A stretch of DNA of 64,000 nucleotides from Tritrichomonas musculus. Its lineage: Eukaryota; Parabasalia; Tritrichomonadida; Tritrichomonadidae. The position numbers were made by a program, and so were the translations under genes. The stretch is from assembly GCA_039105265.1 (NCBI GenBank), contig JAPFFF010000019.1, forward strand, positions 310,001 through 374,000. The letters are read 5' to 3'. Numbering within the stretch: the stretch's first letter is position 1; each line of letters starts with the position of its first letter. The notes beneath the pieces were generated by a model, which saw only the letters and a list, made by a program, of their open reading frames with translations, made no database searches and had not been told where the DNA came from. Shown in pieces: positions 1 through 10,574 of this stretch.

Positions 1-571
1 AAGAAATTTTGATCTGTTAATTTTCATAAAATGATTTTTTCATAATTAGTGTTCGTATTTGTACATAGTATAAAACCTAATTTTTTCAGAGAAAATGATA
101 TTAAAATGATATTTACTTTATCATGTTATATGACATATAAAAGAACTTTTAATTCTTTAAATTTTGTTGACTGAGCATAGTTTTATAAACATTTTTTGAG
201 ATATCTCAAATAAAAAATATAGCATTTAAAGCCATTAACAGTGAAGTTTGAGCTGAGTTGTAACTTATTATCAATACTTTTAGGTAATATGGATTGATAA
301 TATGAATTTGGAGAGAACTGAAAGTATCAAGTTTGATCTACAAAATCAATTCAATTATCATTGAAAAATCACTTATAAACTCCATTTATAATCAATAGTG
401 AGCTGTGTTTGGCAGGAATATGTCAATATCAATACTAAATAATAATAAAGTCATCATTTGTTCTTAAAATAAGGATAATGTTTGGTAATTATTGAATTTA
501 TAGAAATTAATAGATGAGAAAGCGAAATATACGATATAATTTCTATCTAATTTGCGAATTTTTTATCATTA
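1..571. other. AT-rich intergenic, no gene seen
   Basis: No reading frame of useful length and no family motif seen on either strand. It ends at the TA dinucleotide that flanks the first MITE. Confidence 0.5.
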
Positions 572-894
572 AGGTTCTCCTTCCCAATAAAAATGTAAAT
601 TATTCAATATTGAATTAACTCATAGAATAAATAATTCAATAGAAAAATACAAATATTTGGCCTCGACGATTAAATTTTATTTTATTCAAAATTTTATTGA
701 TTTTTTAATTTTATGATTTCTATCCGTAAAAAAATAAAATTGATAATATTTCATTAGAATGTTTTTATTCAATTATTTAAAATGTATATCTGTATAAATT
801 TTATATTTTAATTCATTTTTTAAAACGATATTTATGTATAATTTATTTGTGAAATCTCATTGAATTTAAACTTTTGAATTTGAAAGGAGAACCT
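572..894. mobile_element. MITE with AGGTTCTCCTT termini, copy 1
   Basis: A 323-bp non-coding element bounded by inverted termini AGGTTCTCCTT / AAGGAGAACCT and flanked on both sides by TA, the target duplication expected of Tc1/mariner-type transposition. A second copy with the same ends and clearly related interior lies at 22624-22971; shared interior phrases include GGCCTC(G/A)ACGATTAAAT and TTTTAAAACGATATTTATGTATA. No ORF inside, so it must be moved by a transposase encoded elsewhere. Family assignment rests only on the TA duplication. Confidence 0.8.
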
Positions 895-971
895 TAATTA
901 AAGGACCATCTATGTTTCTAGTAGTTTTTAAGTAACAATAAGATGTTAAAATTAAATCATTCATCTATTTA

Positions 972-2246
972 GAGGTATGTCAACCAGCCAAATAATTGAT
1001 AAATTTCAATGAAATTTCCTTTTATAGGAAATGGATTGCTCTATAGAATTTAGATGTTTTGATTCAATTTCATTTCCATTCTCTCATACATTTATTTGAA
1101 AAAGTTGGAACTTCAAAATTGTGTGAGCTTTTTTTGAATCAGCATTCAATTTGATAGAGTTTTTATATTTCCTTTCATTTCAATTTTGAGATATTCTCAA
1201 TTTTTTCTCTCTCAAATTTCAATGGACATCAGAACATTTTTTTTTTTTCTAAGGTGTGTGAACAAATCTATAGTTGATAACTGATAGTATATAATATATG
1301 ACATGTTTTAATAGGACTTTAATTCAATTTTTGTGTAAAAAATGACATAAACTTCAAATATCAAAATAAAAAGATAATATATGCAAATTTGGGCAATTTT
1401 TTAAAAAATAATTATATATATAATGTATAATGATTGAATATTTATGAATAATGGGATGAATTTGCATTATACAAAAAATATTAGAAAAAATATTATATAA
1501 TAACAAAAATATTCAATAATTAAAATACTGTTTATAAAAGAATAGATTTATCGATTTTCTCTATTCCATTAAGCTGGTCTTCATTGGAAAGATCAATATT
1601 TTCTCCACCAAAATTGGATGTTTTTTGTCCCCACAAATTTAAAGAAGATTTTTTTCATGCGCTTGATGTTGACAATCAACTTAGTGTTATTAACCTGATA
1701 GAAAAACTTTTAAATTCAACATTTTCTTTTAATAGAAAAATAAAACCTGATTATCTTTAAAAATTAGAGATTATTATTTATTCAAATTAATTGAATATTA
1801 TAAAAATTAAAATATATCAGCCAATATTAATAATATTTAAATATAAATGATAAATATAAAATTAAAATTAAAATAATTCTTTAATTAAATGAATTTTATG
1901 GGAAAAAAATAGAAAAACTATGCTTATCAGCAGTTTGATTAATAGTATTAATAAATGAAATAGAAGGATTGGATTAATTTTCATTGCTTCAGTATAAAAC
2001 ATATAAATATAAAAATTTAACAAATAAAAGATGGATTTCAATAAGAGGATATCTGAAAAAAAAAAAGTAATAATTAATAGGATCATATTAGTTATCTTAA
2101 AATCAGAAAAAAACCTTGAATATCATTTTTGCATGAAGAAAGCAAAAATATTTTTATTATATTTATACATCAAAACTTTTTTTTTAATGAGTTTTTGAGC
2201 ATGATAAAATGAACTTTTTGAATAGTTTTTTTGGTTGACATACCTC
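972..2246. mobile_element. 1.3-kb TA-flanked inverted-repeat element, mariner-sized
   Basis: Inverted termini GAGGTATGTCAACCA (start) and TGGTTGACATACCTC (end), each flanked by TA. The 1275-bp length matches an intact mariner/Tc1 element, but no transposase frame survives. The interior holds only a short open stretch at 1524-1760. It is either a decayed autonomous element or a non-autonomous derivative that picked up a gene fragment. Confidence 0.65.
1524..1760 (+). pseudogene. Orphan coding fragment inside the 972-2246 element
   Basis: A 78-codon open stretch without its own ATG, ending in TAA. Its composition is protein-like, unlike the surrounding AT-rich DNA: it has Pro, Trp, Cys and His (for example SIPLSWSSLERSIF and DVFCPHKFKEDFF). 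No family recognised. It could be the last remnant of the element's transposase or a captured host gene piece. Confidence 0.35.
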
Positions 2247-2367
2247 TATCTATCAATTTTAATATAAACTGTCAACTCATTAATTTTTCAAACAAAACTA
2301 TCAATTATTCAAAATCTTTAAGTTATTCAACGTAAATAAGAAGAAAACATTTTATTTGAAAGACAAT

Positions 2368-2510
2368 ATGATCTTTACAATCACAAAGTTTGATAGTAAT
2401 GAAGTAATCAAAGATTATTTGATTAAAGAAATGAATATTCAGTTTCTGAAATTAAAAAGCCAAATGAAATTATGCAAAGAATTCTAATAAATCAGCAAAT
2501 TTAAATTTTT
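2368..2510 (+). pseudogene. Possible decayed coding fragment
   Basis: ATG-started 39-codon frame (begins MIFTITKFDSNEVIKDYL) that breaks up; a neighbouring frame carries SEIKKPNEIMQRILINQQ before stopping. The two together look like one frameshifted N-terminus. No family recognised; could be chance. Confidence 0.25.
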
Positions 2511-3489
2511 GGATCCATTCAAACTTCTGAAATTTTTTTGCATCAAATTAATTGAAAAAGTAATTCAATGTTCAAGTAAAACCTTTTTCATTCAATGATG
2601 ATATCAAAGCAAATAAGTCATTAATTAAGTCAGAATCTGGTCTTAAAATGAGTGATTTAAATATAGTTTTATCAAAAAGTAATTACTTTTTGAGAACTAT
2701 TCCAATGCAAATAAATCAATCATTTTGGTTGTCATTTGGCAAAGGAAAAGAATTGTAATAATTATTGCAATAGAAGGAATAGAATCAATGAAGTTTGACT
2801 GGAATCGTAACAAATTTTATTATAGGATTCAAACAAACAAAAAAAAAAAAAAAAAAAAAAAAATAACTTTTGTTTTTTATTTTCGCATGTAAAAAATAAA
2901 TCATTCAATATTTGAAATAAATTCTTATAAACCGTAAGTTTACAAGCGAAAATTAAAAAAACAAAGTTTAGAAAAGAACTTGGTTTCTAATAAATATTAA
3001 TGTTTTATTAATAAATACTTAATGATGATAATTTGTTTCATGATTATAATATCATAGATCCAGTAACAATCTATCTTCTTTAAATAAAAAGTAAAAGAGT
3101 GGATGAATGCCAATATCAAACGTAATTTTCTTTGAATTTTGCAAATTTATCCCTGTAAAAAGAACTTTTGGCAGTGCAATATGATATAATCCAAGTTGTT
3201 AATAGCAATAAAAAAGGCAAATCGAACTCAGAACAAGTTTGAATATTTCTAATTGGTTTTTCCTCGACCAACAAGAAAGAAACGATTATAACAATCATTA
3301 TCAACTTGAACGCGCAATTAATAATAAAAATCATCATCATTGTATTCAAAATTATACATTGTTTAGCAATTGGAAATGTAATAATTATTTAACAACCGTT
3401 GAAAATAAACATTTCATTAAAGAAAACATAAATATGATTAAAACTTTTTAATAAATTTATTCTCAAAAAGAAAAATGCAGAATGATTAA
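2511..3489. other. AT-rich stretch with poly-A tract, no gene supported
   Basis: Contains a run of about 26 A near 2839-2864 and short hydrophobic frames (for example minus-strand 3349-3116). These may be further debris of the membrane-protein pseudogene next door, but I cannot tie them to it. Confidence 0.4.
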
Positions 3490-4835
3490 TTATAAATCAT
3501 CTTTTTTTTCACCAGATACTGATGTATCATCACCAAGTTAATCATCAGATTCATAATCATCACAAATTTTAAGAAAAAATTAAATCTTCATTGAATTTGG
3601 ATTTTTAACACATAGAAAAAGAAACAGACAATGAATGGCAACGCATCCATGAGTGGGAAATAATGTATAAGTCTAGCAGGACCATGTTTATCTGTATAAT
3701 TCAAAATGATAGAAAACAAAGGAAGTGGAATCAATAAAGCCAAAATACTTCGAATGACCGAAATTGCTATTTTTTTTTTAGGTTGCGTGAAGAATGTTGA
3801 TTGAGACATATTCAAACATTGATAAGAAAATACAAAGAAAACTGTTCTTAAAGTATCTTTCATCAATTTCCAAAATAGTTTTCTCTTTCAGCCACATTTT
3901 AGCAATTGATCTTCCAGAAGTTTTATGGATTATTTCACATAAGATGATCCAATCTAAATGGCATGAAAAGCGATATTTCTCACACGTTTTGAATGATGCA
4001 GAAGGGAGAAAATCTTGGCAAAAGTTGTAATCAATTACAAGAGCAAATGAATAAGCATGAAGTAAAACAGTCCAAGCAAGAATTTCTTCATTATATTGTC
4101 CAATTGAATTATGTTTTTGTAATAAAACATCAGGAAAACTTCCTGACAAGATTTAATATGCCAATTTTTATGTTGTATCAAATTTCAGAAGAAAATTTAT
4201 TCGTAAACATTTTAAATGTTGGTTCAATTGAAAAATTTCCTCCGAAATTCAATAGCATTAAAACTGACATCGCTAGAAATGAGGAAATAATTGATGCTAG
4301 AGAAGCACCTCAAATTGGTGTCATAAAAACAATCAGAAAAAGTAGATCTAAAACCGCCATATTCGATATAAGTGAACAAATTTGACAAACACCATAAAAA
4401 CACGATAATTCAATGCTTTGAACAAGATCACAGCAAATTTGATACATTTCATATATGATCGTTAATCCTGAAACAGGAACCATATGTTGAAATCCTATAT
4501 CTACTCTTTTTTCATCTGCACCAAACCGCATTGTTAATGACTGTACAATGTTTAAAATAATGATTGGCAATATCACACTAAAAATCCATGATATTCGAAT
4601 AATGTCTACAAAAAGTTGTGCATTTTCATCAATTTAAATATGAAATACGTGCTGCTACACATGATAAAAGACCGAAAGAATTGTTGATTGAATTATATAA
4701 TACAATTGTATGAGAAGCCCAAAAACTATCAACAATAAGATACATTAAATTTTCAATTTGTGAGTATAATAGGACATATTGATTAACGTAAAAGTGTTGG
4801 TAATGATGGATGCGCACCAAGTCTTTCTTGTTCAT
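3490..4835 (-). pseudogene. Decayed multi-pass membrane protein gene
   Basis: On the minus strand a succession of hydrophobic frames follows one another with frame changes: 4835-4629 (starts MNKKDLVRIHHYQHFY), 4576-4310 (MILPIIILNIVQSLTMRF), 4149-3778, 3866-3588 (contains ILALLIPLPLFSIIL), then an acidic tail with an in-frame stop (DDYESDD, then LGDDTSVSGEKKDDL) ending at 3490. Each piece ends in a stop or frameshift, so the original would have been one polytopic membrane protein of roughly 440 residues or more with an acidic cytosolic C-terminus. The family is not recognised. The opposite-strand frame 3993-4385 is taken to be a shadow. Confidence 0.45.
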
Positions 4836-4917
4836 CTGAATTATTTGAAAAATTAAAAAATGGACATTTTTTGTTGCTATCTGATATCTTTGATTTCATC
4901 TTGTTGTTTTTTATCAG

Positions 4918-4919
<2 letters not shown>

Positions 4920-4971
<52 letters not shown>
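4920..4971. repeat. Long poly-T tract (~50 nt)
   Basis: Uninterrupted T run. Read on the minus strand it is a poly-A tail directly after an ankyrin-repeat fragment that ends ...VVKLLLAQ, which could mean a retro-inserted transcript end or simple slippage. Confidence 0.8.
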
Positions 4972-4973
<2 letters not shown>

Positions 4974-5040
4974 AGCCAGCAAAAGTTTAACAACTTCAAA
5001 ATTTCCTTCAAAGCTAGCATTTAAAAGTGGTGGATAATTA
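4971..5040 (-). pseudogene. Ankyrin-repeat fragment
   Basis: Minus-strand translation gives one near-canonical ankyrin repeat half (PPLLNASFEGNFEVVKLLLA), where ASFEGNFEVVKLLL matches the helix pair consensus. It is open for only about 23 codons and runs into the homopolymer. Ankyrin proteins are a very large family in trichomonads; this is a scrap of one. Confidence 0.5.
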
Positions 5041-5415
5041 ACAAATTAAATTAAAATAAGATAAAACAATAAAATATGAAACATCATTCAAAATCAAAAA
5101 ACGTGAAATTTGAAAAATGTTAAAAAAAAAAAAGAAAACTCCATGAAAATCAATATTAAAAAAAATTCCATTAAAATAAACTGGCATTTTTTTGTTGACA
5201 TCAATATTTTTGATTTTCAGCAACAAATCAGCAATCAGCATCTGATGAATAAGTTTGTTCGATTTCATAATTGTTTGTACTTGATAAATTTCTTCCTCTT
5301 TTCATTGTGTTATTGATGGTTGATTTAGGATTATTCCAAAAAATAGAAATTTGAGTATTGTATCTTTTTTTTCATCTAATGAAGGAAAAAACAACAATAT
5401 TGTTATATTTAATTG

Positions 5416-5484
5416 GTGAAAAACAATGTAGATGTTGTTAAGCTTTTATTTGAAGAAAAGAATCATGATTTAAATGTTTTATAG
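5416..5484 (+). pseudogene. Ankyrin-repeat fragment
   Basis: Plus-strand frame reads NNVDVVKLLFEEKNHDLNVL then stop: the second helix of an ankyrin repeat plus the start of the next loop. It lies opposite in orientation to the fragment at 4971-5040, so the two are not simply one broken gene. AT-rich debris surrounds both. Confidence 0.45.
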
Positions 5485-5629
5485 CAGATATAATCATGAA
5501 ATTATTTCTCTGGGAAGTAGTAGAAAATGAAGAAGATGATGATGATGAAAATGAAGAGAAAATTATTCTTAAATATAAAATAATAAAAATAATAAAAAAA
5601 AAAAACTTTATTAATAAAAAAAGAAAATA

Positions 5630-6955
5630 TTATGACTCAACAACTTTTCTAAAATTTCCTTCAATATAAACTTTTTTCAAATTAGTGTCACCATGTTTTC
5701 CTTTAACGAAGTCATCAAAAATAATGTGTCTTTTGTAAAGGTCAAAAGTGCTTTGATAATTATCCACAAAATCAATAAAATCGCGATAATTAGATTCATC
5801 AATCAAATCACTCAAAAAAGAGTCGTTATTTTTCAGCACATCGACAATTATATCAAAAGATGGTCTATCCTGAGGAGACTGTGCCCAGCACTCTTCAATC
5901 AATATCTTGTAATATTCAGGAATATCGTCTGTCAGTTCAGGTCTCTCTCCTTCAGTTACCTTCATGACAAGCTGAGGAAAATTGAGGCCTTTAAAAGGCG
6001 TTTTCCCTGTGACAATCTCGTAAACAATTATTGAAAAAGCATAAACATCAGCCTCCTTCGAGTAAGGATCCCCGGCCAATATTTCGGGGGCCATGTACAA
6101 AGGTGTCCCCTTCATTTGGTTCACTGATTGCAAATTCATGCTTGATGAATTGCTTGAATCTGTTGTCATCTTCGATAGGCCGAAATCAGCGATTTTCGGA
6201 CATAATAAATCATCCAATAGAATGTTCTGAGACTTCAAATCACGATGCAAAATTCCTTGTTGATGCAAGTATTTCATGCCGGCTGCAATTCCATAAATAT
6301 TGATCAACTTCTTCGTCTCATCCCATCCTTCCGGCGAGAGACCTTTGTTCTCCATGTCAATTATGTTCTCCAAAGTCCTGTTCACACAGAATTCCATGAT
6401 GATCGTTGGATAAAACTGCCCTTCAAAGTTAGTCGGACTGTATCCAATGAACTTGAGAATGGCGGAATGATTGAACGAGCTCATCAAGTTGATTTCTCGA
6501 AACATGGAAAGAGTCTGATCAGAATACTTCGTCTCTTCGTCGATTTTATTCTTGGAAACTTTTACCGCATAGATATCAGACGTCTCTTTCGATTTGGCAA
6601 GATAAACATCGCCGAATTGTCCATTCCCGAGTTTTCGTTGTATTTCTAACTTTTCAAGGTCAAAAAAAGGATCTTCAGATGCTAGAAAGTTGTCATTTTG
6701 AAGCTGATTCATTATTTCTTCAAGTTGCCCCCTCTGATTCTCACTTTTGTTGTCGATGGAGAGACTTGATATTATCTTCATGCTTATTCCGTGCACGTGC
6801 ATTTTGCGCTGCTCTTCAATGAACTCCAAAATTTGATCGAAATAATTATCGAATTTTGACTTGATTATGTCAATGATTCCGATGTTTTCCATATCTTGGA
6901 GCCATCCCATGAAAAGTGACGCATTTTTGCTGATAACTAATAAAAGGCCATTCAA
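5630..6955 (-). CDS. TKL-type protein kinase
   Basis: Protein kinase of the tyrosine-kinase-like group, phosphorylating Ser/Thr (possibly Tyr) residues; substrates unknown. The 441-residue frame has an N-terminal helical region (about 1-100) and a kinase domain at about 104-375. All catalytic landmarks are present: glycine loop at 110-115 (GNGQFG), Lys132 in AVK, Glu154 in helix C, HRDLKSQN at 237-244, DFG at 257-259, APE at 289-291 and the C-lobe Arg of DRPS. A short C-terminal tail follows. No membrane segment. The kinase is likely active. Its true N-terminus is probably longer, because an out-of-frame continuation lies directly upstream (6956-7086). Loop length and the HRDLKSQN motif favour TKL over classical receptor or CMGC groups. 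Confidence 0.93.
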   Translation of the reverse strand: MNGLLLVISKNASLFMGWLQDMENIGIIDIIKSKFDNYFDQILEFIEEQRKMHVHGISMKIISSLSIDNKSENQRGQLEEIMNQLQNDNFLASEDPFFDLEKLEIQRKLGNGQFGDVYLAKSKETSDIYAVKVSKNKIDEETKYSDQTLSMFREINLMSSFNHSAILKFIGYSPTNFEGQFYPTIIMEFCVNRTLENIIDMENKGLSPEGWDETKKLINIYGIAAGMKYLHQQGILHRDLKSQNILLDDLLCPKIADFGLSKMTTDSSNSSSMNLQSVNQMKGTPLYMAPEILAGDPYSKEADVYAFSIIVYEIVTGKTPFKGLNFPQLVMKVTEGERPELTDDIPEYYKILIEECWAQSPQDRPSFDIIVDVLKNNDSFLSDLIDESNYRDFIDFVDNYQSTFDLYKRHIIFDDFVKGKHGDTNLKKVYIEGNFRKVVES

Positions 6956-7086
6956 AAAAGCTCTGAAACTTGAATTAAAACACCAAATATTTTTTTTGTG
7001 TTTTTAATAAATGAATGAATAACTTCCCAGCCATTCTGCCCTTCTCGTTCTAAGTCAAGGAAATATTTCAATATTTTCTTAGACAT
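6956..7086 (-). other. Out-of-frame N-terminal extension of the kinase
   Basis: Minus-strand ATG at 7086 opens a frame starting MSKKILKYFLDLEREGQNGW that stays open to the A-run at 6954-6959 (CAAAAAAG on the plus strand), where it hits TGA. Shifting by one base there joins it smoothly to the kinase frame, whose own first residues (MNGLLLVISKN) look internal rather than like a start. It is either a homopolymer indel in the assembly or a genuine N-terminal truncation. Confidence 0.6.
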
Positions 7087-7100
7087 GTATAATCTGGTTT

Positions 7101-7226
7101 TCATTTTTGCATACAACTCAATTTTCAATTTATTATTGAAAACTTATAATTATTCATTTCAAAATTGAGTTGATTATTTTCATTTTTCAATACTATTCAG
7201 AAAAATTGAGTTGTATGCAAAAATGA
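7101..7226. mobile_element. 126-bp foldback element
   Basis: Perfect 25-bp inverted termini (TCATTTTTGCATACAACTC... at 7101-7125 and its reverse complement at 7202-7226), with further weak complementarity inside. No clear target duplication. It sits exactly between the upstream end of the kinase gene and the point where the formin fragment loses its reading frame. Confidence 0.75.
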
Positions 7227-7869
7227 CTCGCAGTTTAATCTGTGCTCATCGTCGTCATATTGAAATAGGATCGAAATCAAAATATCAAAAATAGGTATTA
7301 ATATTGCATCATCTGGATTGATGCTATTTATAATGGTGTGAAGTGAATTTTGATGTGATGTGATGTGATAATGATTTAATTGTGCATAATGTAGAGATAC
7401 TAGTTAAAATTATATTAATGTTATAATAATCATCTTTCTGACTGACGTTGAAAATGATTCGGCTTTGAATACTTGAAAGATGAGATAAAATGTATAAATG
7501 ACCGTTAAGTTGACAAAATTGTTTGCACCATGAAATTCGTCCAAGTAAGCACGAATCAATAGCTAAAAAAACCTTTGTTGTAGCATTTTCTCGTAATTGT
7601 TTTAATATGTATTGTGGTGATGGAGTAAATCTATCTTTTTCATTCTGTCTTAACAGAAAATTCCATTTGGAATCAATTGATAATTTCATGATTTTGACAC
7701 GGTTTTCACCGAAAATGTCCAAATCATCAAGTAAATCGTTTAATAAAACTAAAATTTGCTCTGGGGGTGGTCGTTGGCCTTCGATGTTTTCCGTTGTTAG
7801 CCATCGATCTTTTTCTTCTTCTTCTTCTTCTTTTTTTGAAGACTTCTTTTGATTCTTTTTCTTAAACAT
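7227..7869 (-). pseudogene. Truncated formin (GBD/FH3 region only)
   Basis: Minus-strand ORF of 181 residues (7869-7324) with a Lys/Glu-rich start, then the pattern of the diaphanous GTPase-binding/FH3 region: P-x-Y-I-L-x-Q-L, the turn ISWCKQFCQLNGHLYILSHL, and helical repeats. Formins are actin nucleators whose FH1/FH2 domains follow this region. Here the frame stops at 7324, but the next frame carries further armadillo-like sequence (SINPDDAILIPIFDIL) to about 7227, where the foldback begins. FH1 and FH2 are absent. It is best read as a 5' fragment, frameshifted and cut off; a small expressed N-terminal protein is possible. Confidence 0.6.
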
Positions 7870-8246
7870 GTTTTATTTAACATCAGCGCCAGATGAGCTT
7901 TTTTCATTCAAATATTTAATTTTTCTCAATTAAATTTAAAAGTTCTCAAATTTATACTAATGAAAAAGTATGATAAATTTATCGCTATCTATTTATTTTA
8001 ACTGATCTTATATTATGTATAATTACTTTTAAATATTGAAGAAGAAATAAATAACTAAAATAATGTTTTTATTGAAAGATATATGTTAAATATTATTTTG
8101 AGAGATTTGACTTTTTGATATAATTTTAAATATTTAAATTTACCGAAAAAAATATATAAATAATTTAGAGGTTCTAATTAATTTATTAACTATATTTATT
8201 GTTAATTCTTTGAGATCACTTTTTTGTACTTTTGTTAATGTATCTT
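7870..8246. other. AT-rich intergenic, nothing recognised
   Basis: No frame or repeat with support on either strand. It separates the formin fragment from the next coding scrap. Confidence 0.4.
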
Positions 8247-8379
8247 TTACCGTAAATGATCAGCATTATCAGGGCCATCTTTTAGATAAATATTTATAGA
8301 GTAATTTATGGTTCTCTCATAACCAACACATTCTCTCACGCCTGTTAAATTTTTTCTTATCTTGTTTAAAGGGACAATT
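8247..8379 (-). pseudogene. Orphan coding fragment
   Basis: A 43-codon minus-strand open stretch ending in TAA with protein-like composition (KNLTGVRECVGYERTINYS, then LKDGPDNADHLR). No start codon and no recognised family. Probably the 3' end of a lost gene. Confidence 0.3.
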
Positions 8380-8623
8380 CAATCCAAAAAAAATTGAGAA
8401 TAAATAAAATGAAATAAAAATTTGATGTTTTGATTCAAAAAGTGGATTTTCATTTATTCAATTTTTATTTTTTTCAAATGGTTCCTTATTATGTATTTGT
8501 CCATTAAATGAGTAAGTTATGATACTAACTTTGTCATATAATTTTATTTTACAAAATATAATTAGAATGTCTTCAAGTTTATAATACTTTTTTATGTCAT
8601 TCTTTGGTAAGAAAATCATTTTC

Positions 8624-8658
<35 letters not shown>

Positions 8659-9064
8659 CATAATCATTGGTATCTCAAATGTCTTTAGTATTGAGAAATT
8701 GTCATTGAACTCTAATCAAAACAATAAATAATATTCAAATAATGAAATGAAAATGTGATTCACTTTTTGCAGGTCATAAAAAGCTGATATAAAAGAAATT
8801 GTTTGTAGTTCAAATATAATAATAATACATCAATAAATATATTTAATTAATTAGTAATCTCATAATTAATTTATGAATAATGATATTTCATCATATCAGC
8901 AAATAATATCTTATTCAAAGAAATATTAATCAAAATATAATATTAATTATCGATGATCAATTAATAATCAGAAATTTGGCCAAAAAATGAGAATCCAATC
9001 AATTTGATTATGAAAAAACCAATATTTAAACAATCCTATTTTTTTTAAATAATATATTTAGACA
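8380..9064. other. AT-rich intergenic with A30 tract
   Basis: Run of 30 A at 8625-8654; otherwise nothing recognisable. The ORF reading through the homopolymer is rejected. Confidence 0.5.
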
Positions 9065-9505
9065 TTACATTAGACAATCCCATGAATCAAAAGAATCGCT
9101 TTGAATGATTTCATCATCGAAATTTTCCGTTAATGATGAGAAAAAAATATCAAATTTATCATCAACTGATATATTATTTGTTTGAAATTCCGAATTTGCA
9201 TCCAAAACTTCATCCTTCTTAATTATTCGGTGTTTTTTTGGATCATCTTTTTCATTTTCTTTTTTTTCTGAATTATTAATAATATTATTAATAATATTAC
9301 TAATTTCATATTCATATTCATTCTTTATGTCGATTTTGAATTCATGCGAATCATCAATATTTTCAATAAATTTGGCAAATCTGAGATTTTTGTATTTTTT
9401 AAAAATTGATTTTGGTCTCGCTGGTTCCTCTTTCAAATGAATTTGCTTCTCAATTGGAATCTCGAGAAACTTGAGTCGAAGTTTGGGCGTTTTCCTTCGA
9501 GGCAT
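9065..9505 (-). CDS. Small hypothetical protein, basic N-terminus and acidic C-terminus
   Basis: A 146-residue frame starting MPRRKTPKLRLKF. The first 50 residues are strongly basic, the middle is Asn/Lys-rich low complexity, and the last 30 are acidic and hydrophobic (ENFDDEIIQSDSFDSWDCLM). No membrane segment, signal peptide or known domain. The charge partition suggests a nucleic-acid or protein scaffold, but that is only inference. It is a genuine-looking single ORF in a long gene-poor stretch; it could also be a fast-evolving lineage-specific gene. Confidence 0.5.
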   Translation of the reverse strand: MPRRKTPKLRLKFLEIPIEKQIHLKEEPARPKSIFKKYKNLRFAKFIENIDDSHEFKIDIKNEYEYEISNIINNIINNSEKKENEKDDPKKHRIIKKDEVLDANSEFQTNNISVDDKFDIFFSSLTENFDDEIIQSDSFDSWDCLM

Positions 9506-10574
9506 TGATCAAAATAATATTGATATGAATGAAAATTTATTGTAAATTTACGAGATTTTAAAATGATTAACGGTTACATACAAAGTCTTAAAAAAACAAT
9601 ATTTTTTTTCAATAGAATAATAGAAAAAGTTGTCAACTTTTTTTGAGTAAACAAAAAATTCAATGAATTTTCTATGCCAATTCAAAAATCCAAAAAAGCA
9701 AAAAAATCAAGATATTTTGTCATATAAAAAAAAGAAACCTAAATAAATATGAAACTATTTTTAGATAATTTTTATTATAAAGTGATTTTGACTTTTTTTA
9801 ATATTTGCTGTAAAGTTTGATTCATCATTATATAAATTTTTTATAAAAATAAAATATTTTTTAAAATTATATTTTATGTATATAATTTATCTTATGCTCT
9901 TTTAAAAATTCATAGTGGAACTAAAAATAAATAATTATCAAAAAAAATTATCCAAATATATTCTTATTTTTGTTTTTGACTATGATTCAATTTCATATAT
10001 AAATAATGATTTCCAATAATTAATTTTCATTGTTTTGTTTATTATGAGTAGATTTCTAATTTTGCAATAATTATATTCTAAAAATAAATTTATTGATTTT
10101 ATTGATTTTATAATGATTTATCATATATCCTATGCATATGTATTGTACAGTTTTAAAAAAAGAATGATACTTAAAAGATTTTGAAAAGAATAGATCATTA
10201 TAATGATTCATACGTATGAAATGACAGATAACAAAAATCATAAATATATTTAATTGTTTCTTTTTATTCATTGGTAATTTATAAAAGATGATTTATTTTT
10301 CAATAAATTACATTTTTCATGCTGGGATTATTAATGATTTTAAAGAAATGTATAAATATAAATATATCCAAAATTCAATGAGTATTGAAATATTTCAAAA
10401 GATTCATACAATGTCCTATATTTTTATGCTATCAAGTAATGATTTCTATTTGCTCATTAATGTGAAATTTCAAATTAATTATTTTTTTTTCATTTTAATA
10501 AGATTATATATATTCAAAATATGCTTTCTTTCATAAGATTGTTATTGAGTTTGATCAATATTATGTTTAAAGGA
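9506..10574. other. AT-rich intergenic, no gene supported
   Basis: Short ORFs here are AT-driven (Ile/Phe/Tyr/Asn only). No repeats recognised. Confidence 0.4.

Noticed and set aside
3794-4385. Plus-strand frames of 78 and 130 codons
   Set aside because: They oppose the hydrophobic minus-strand series, which has more consistent membrane-protein character and a sensible tail; kept as shadows, though not with full certainty.
8458-8667. 69-codon minus-strand frame beginning with poly-Phe
   Set aside because: Created by the A30 tract; no other support.
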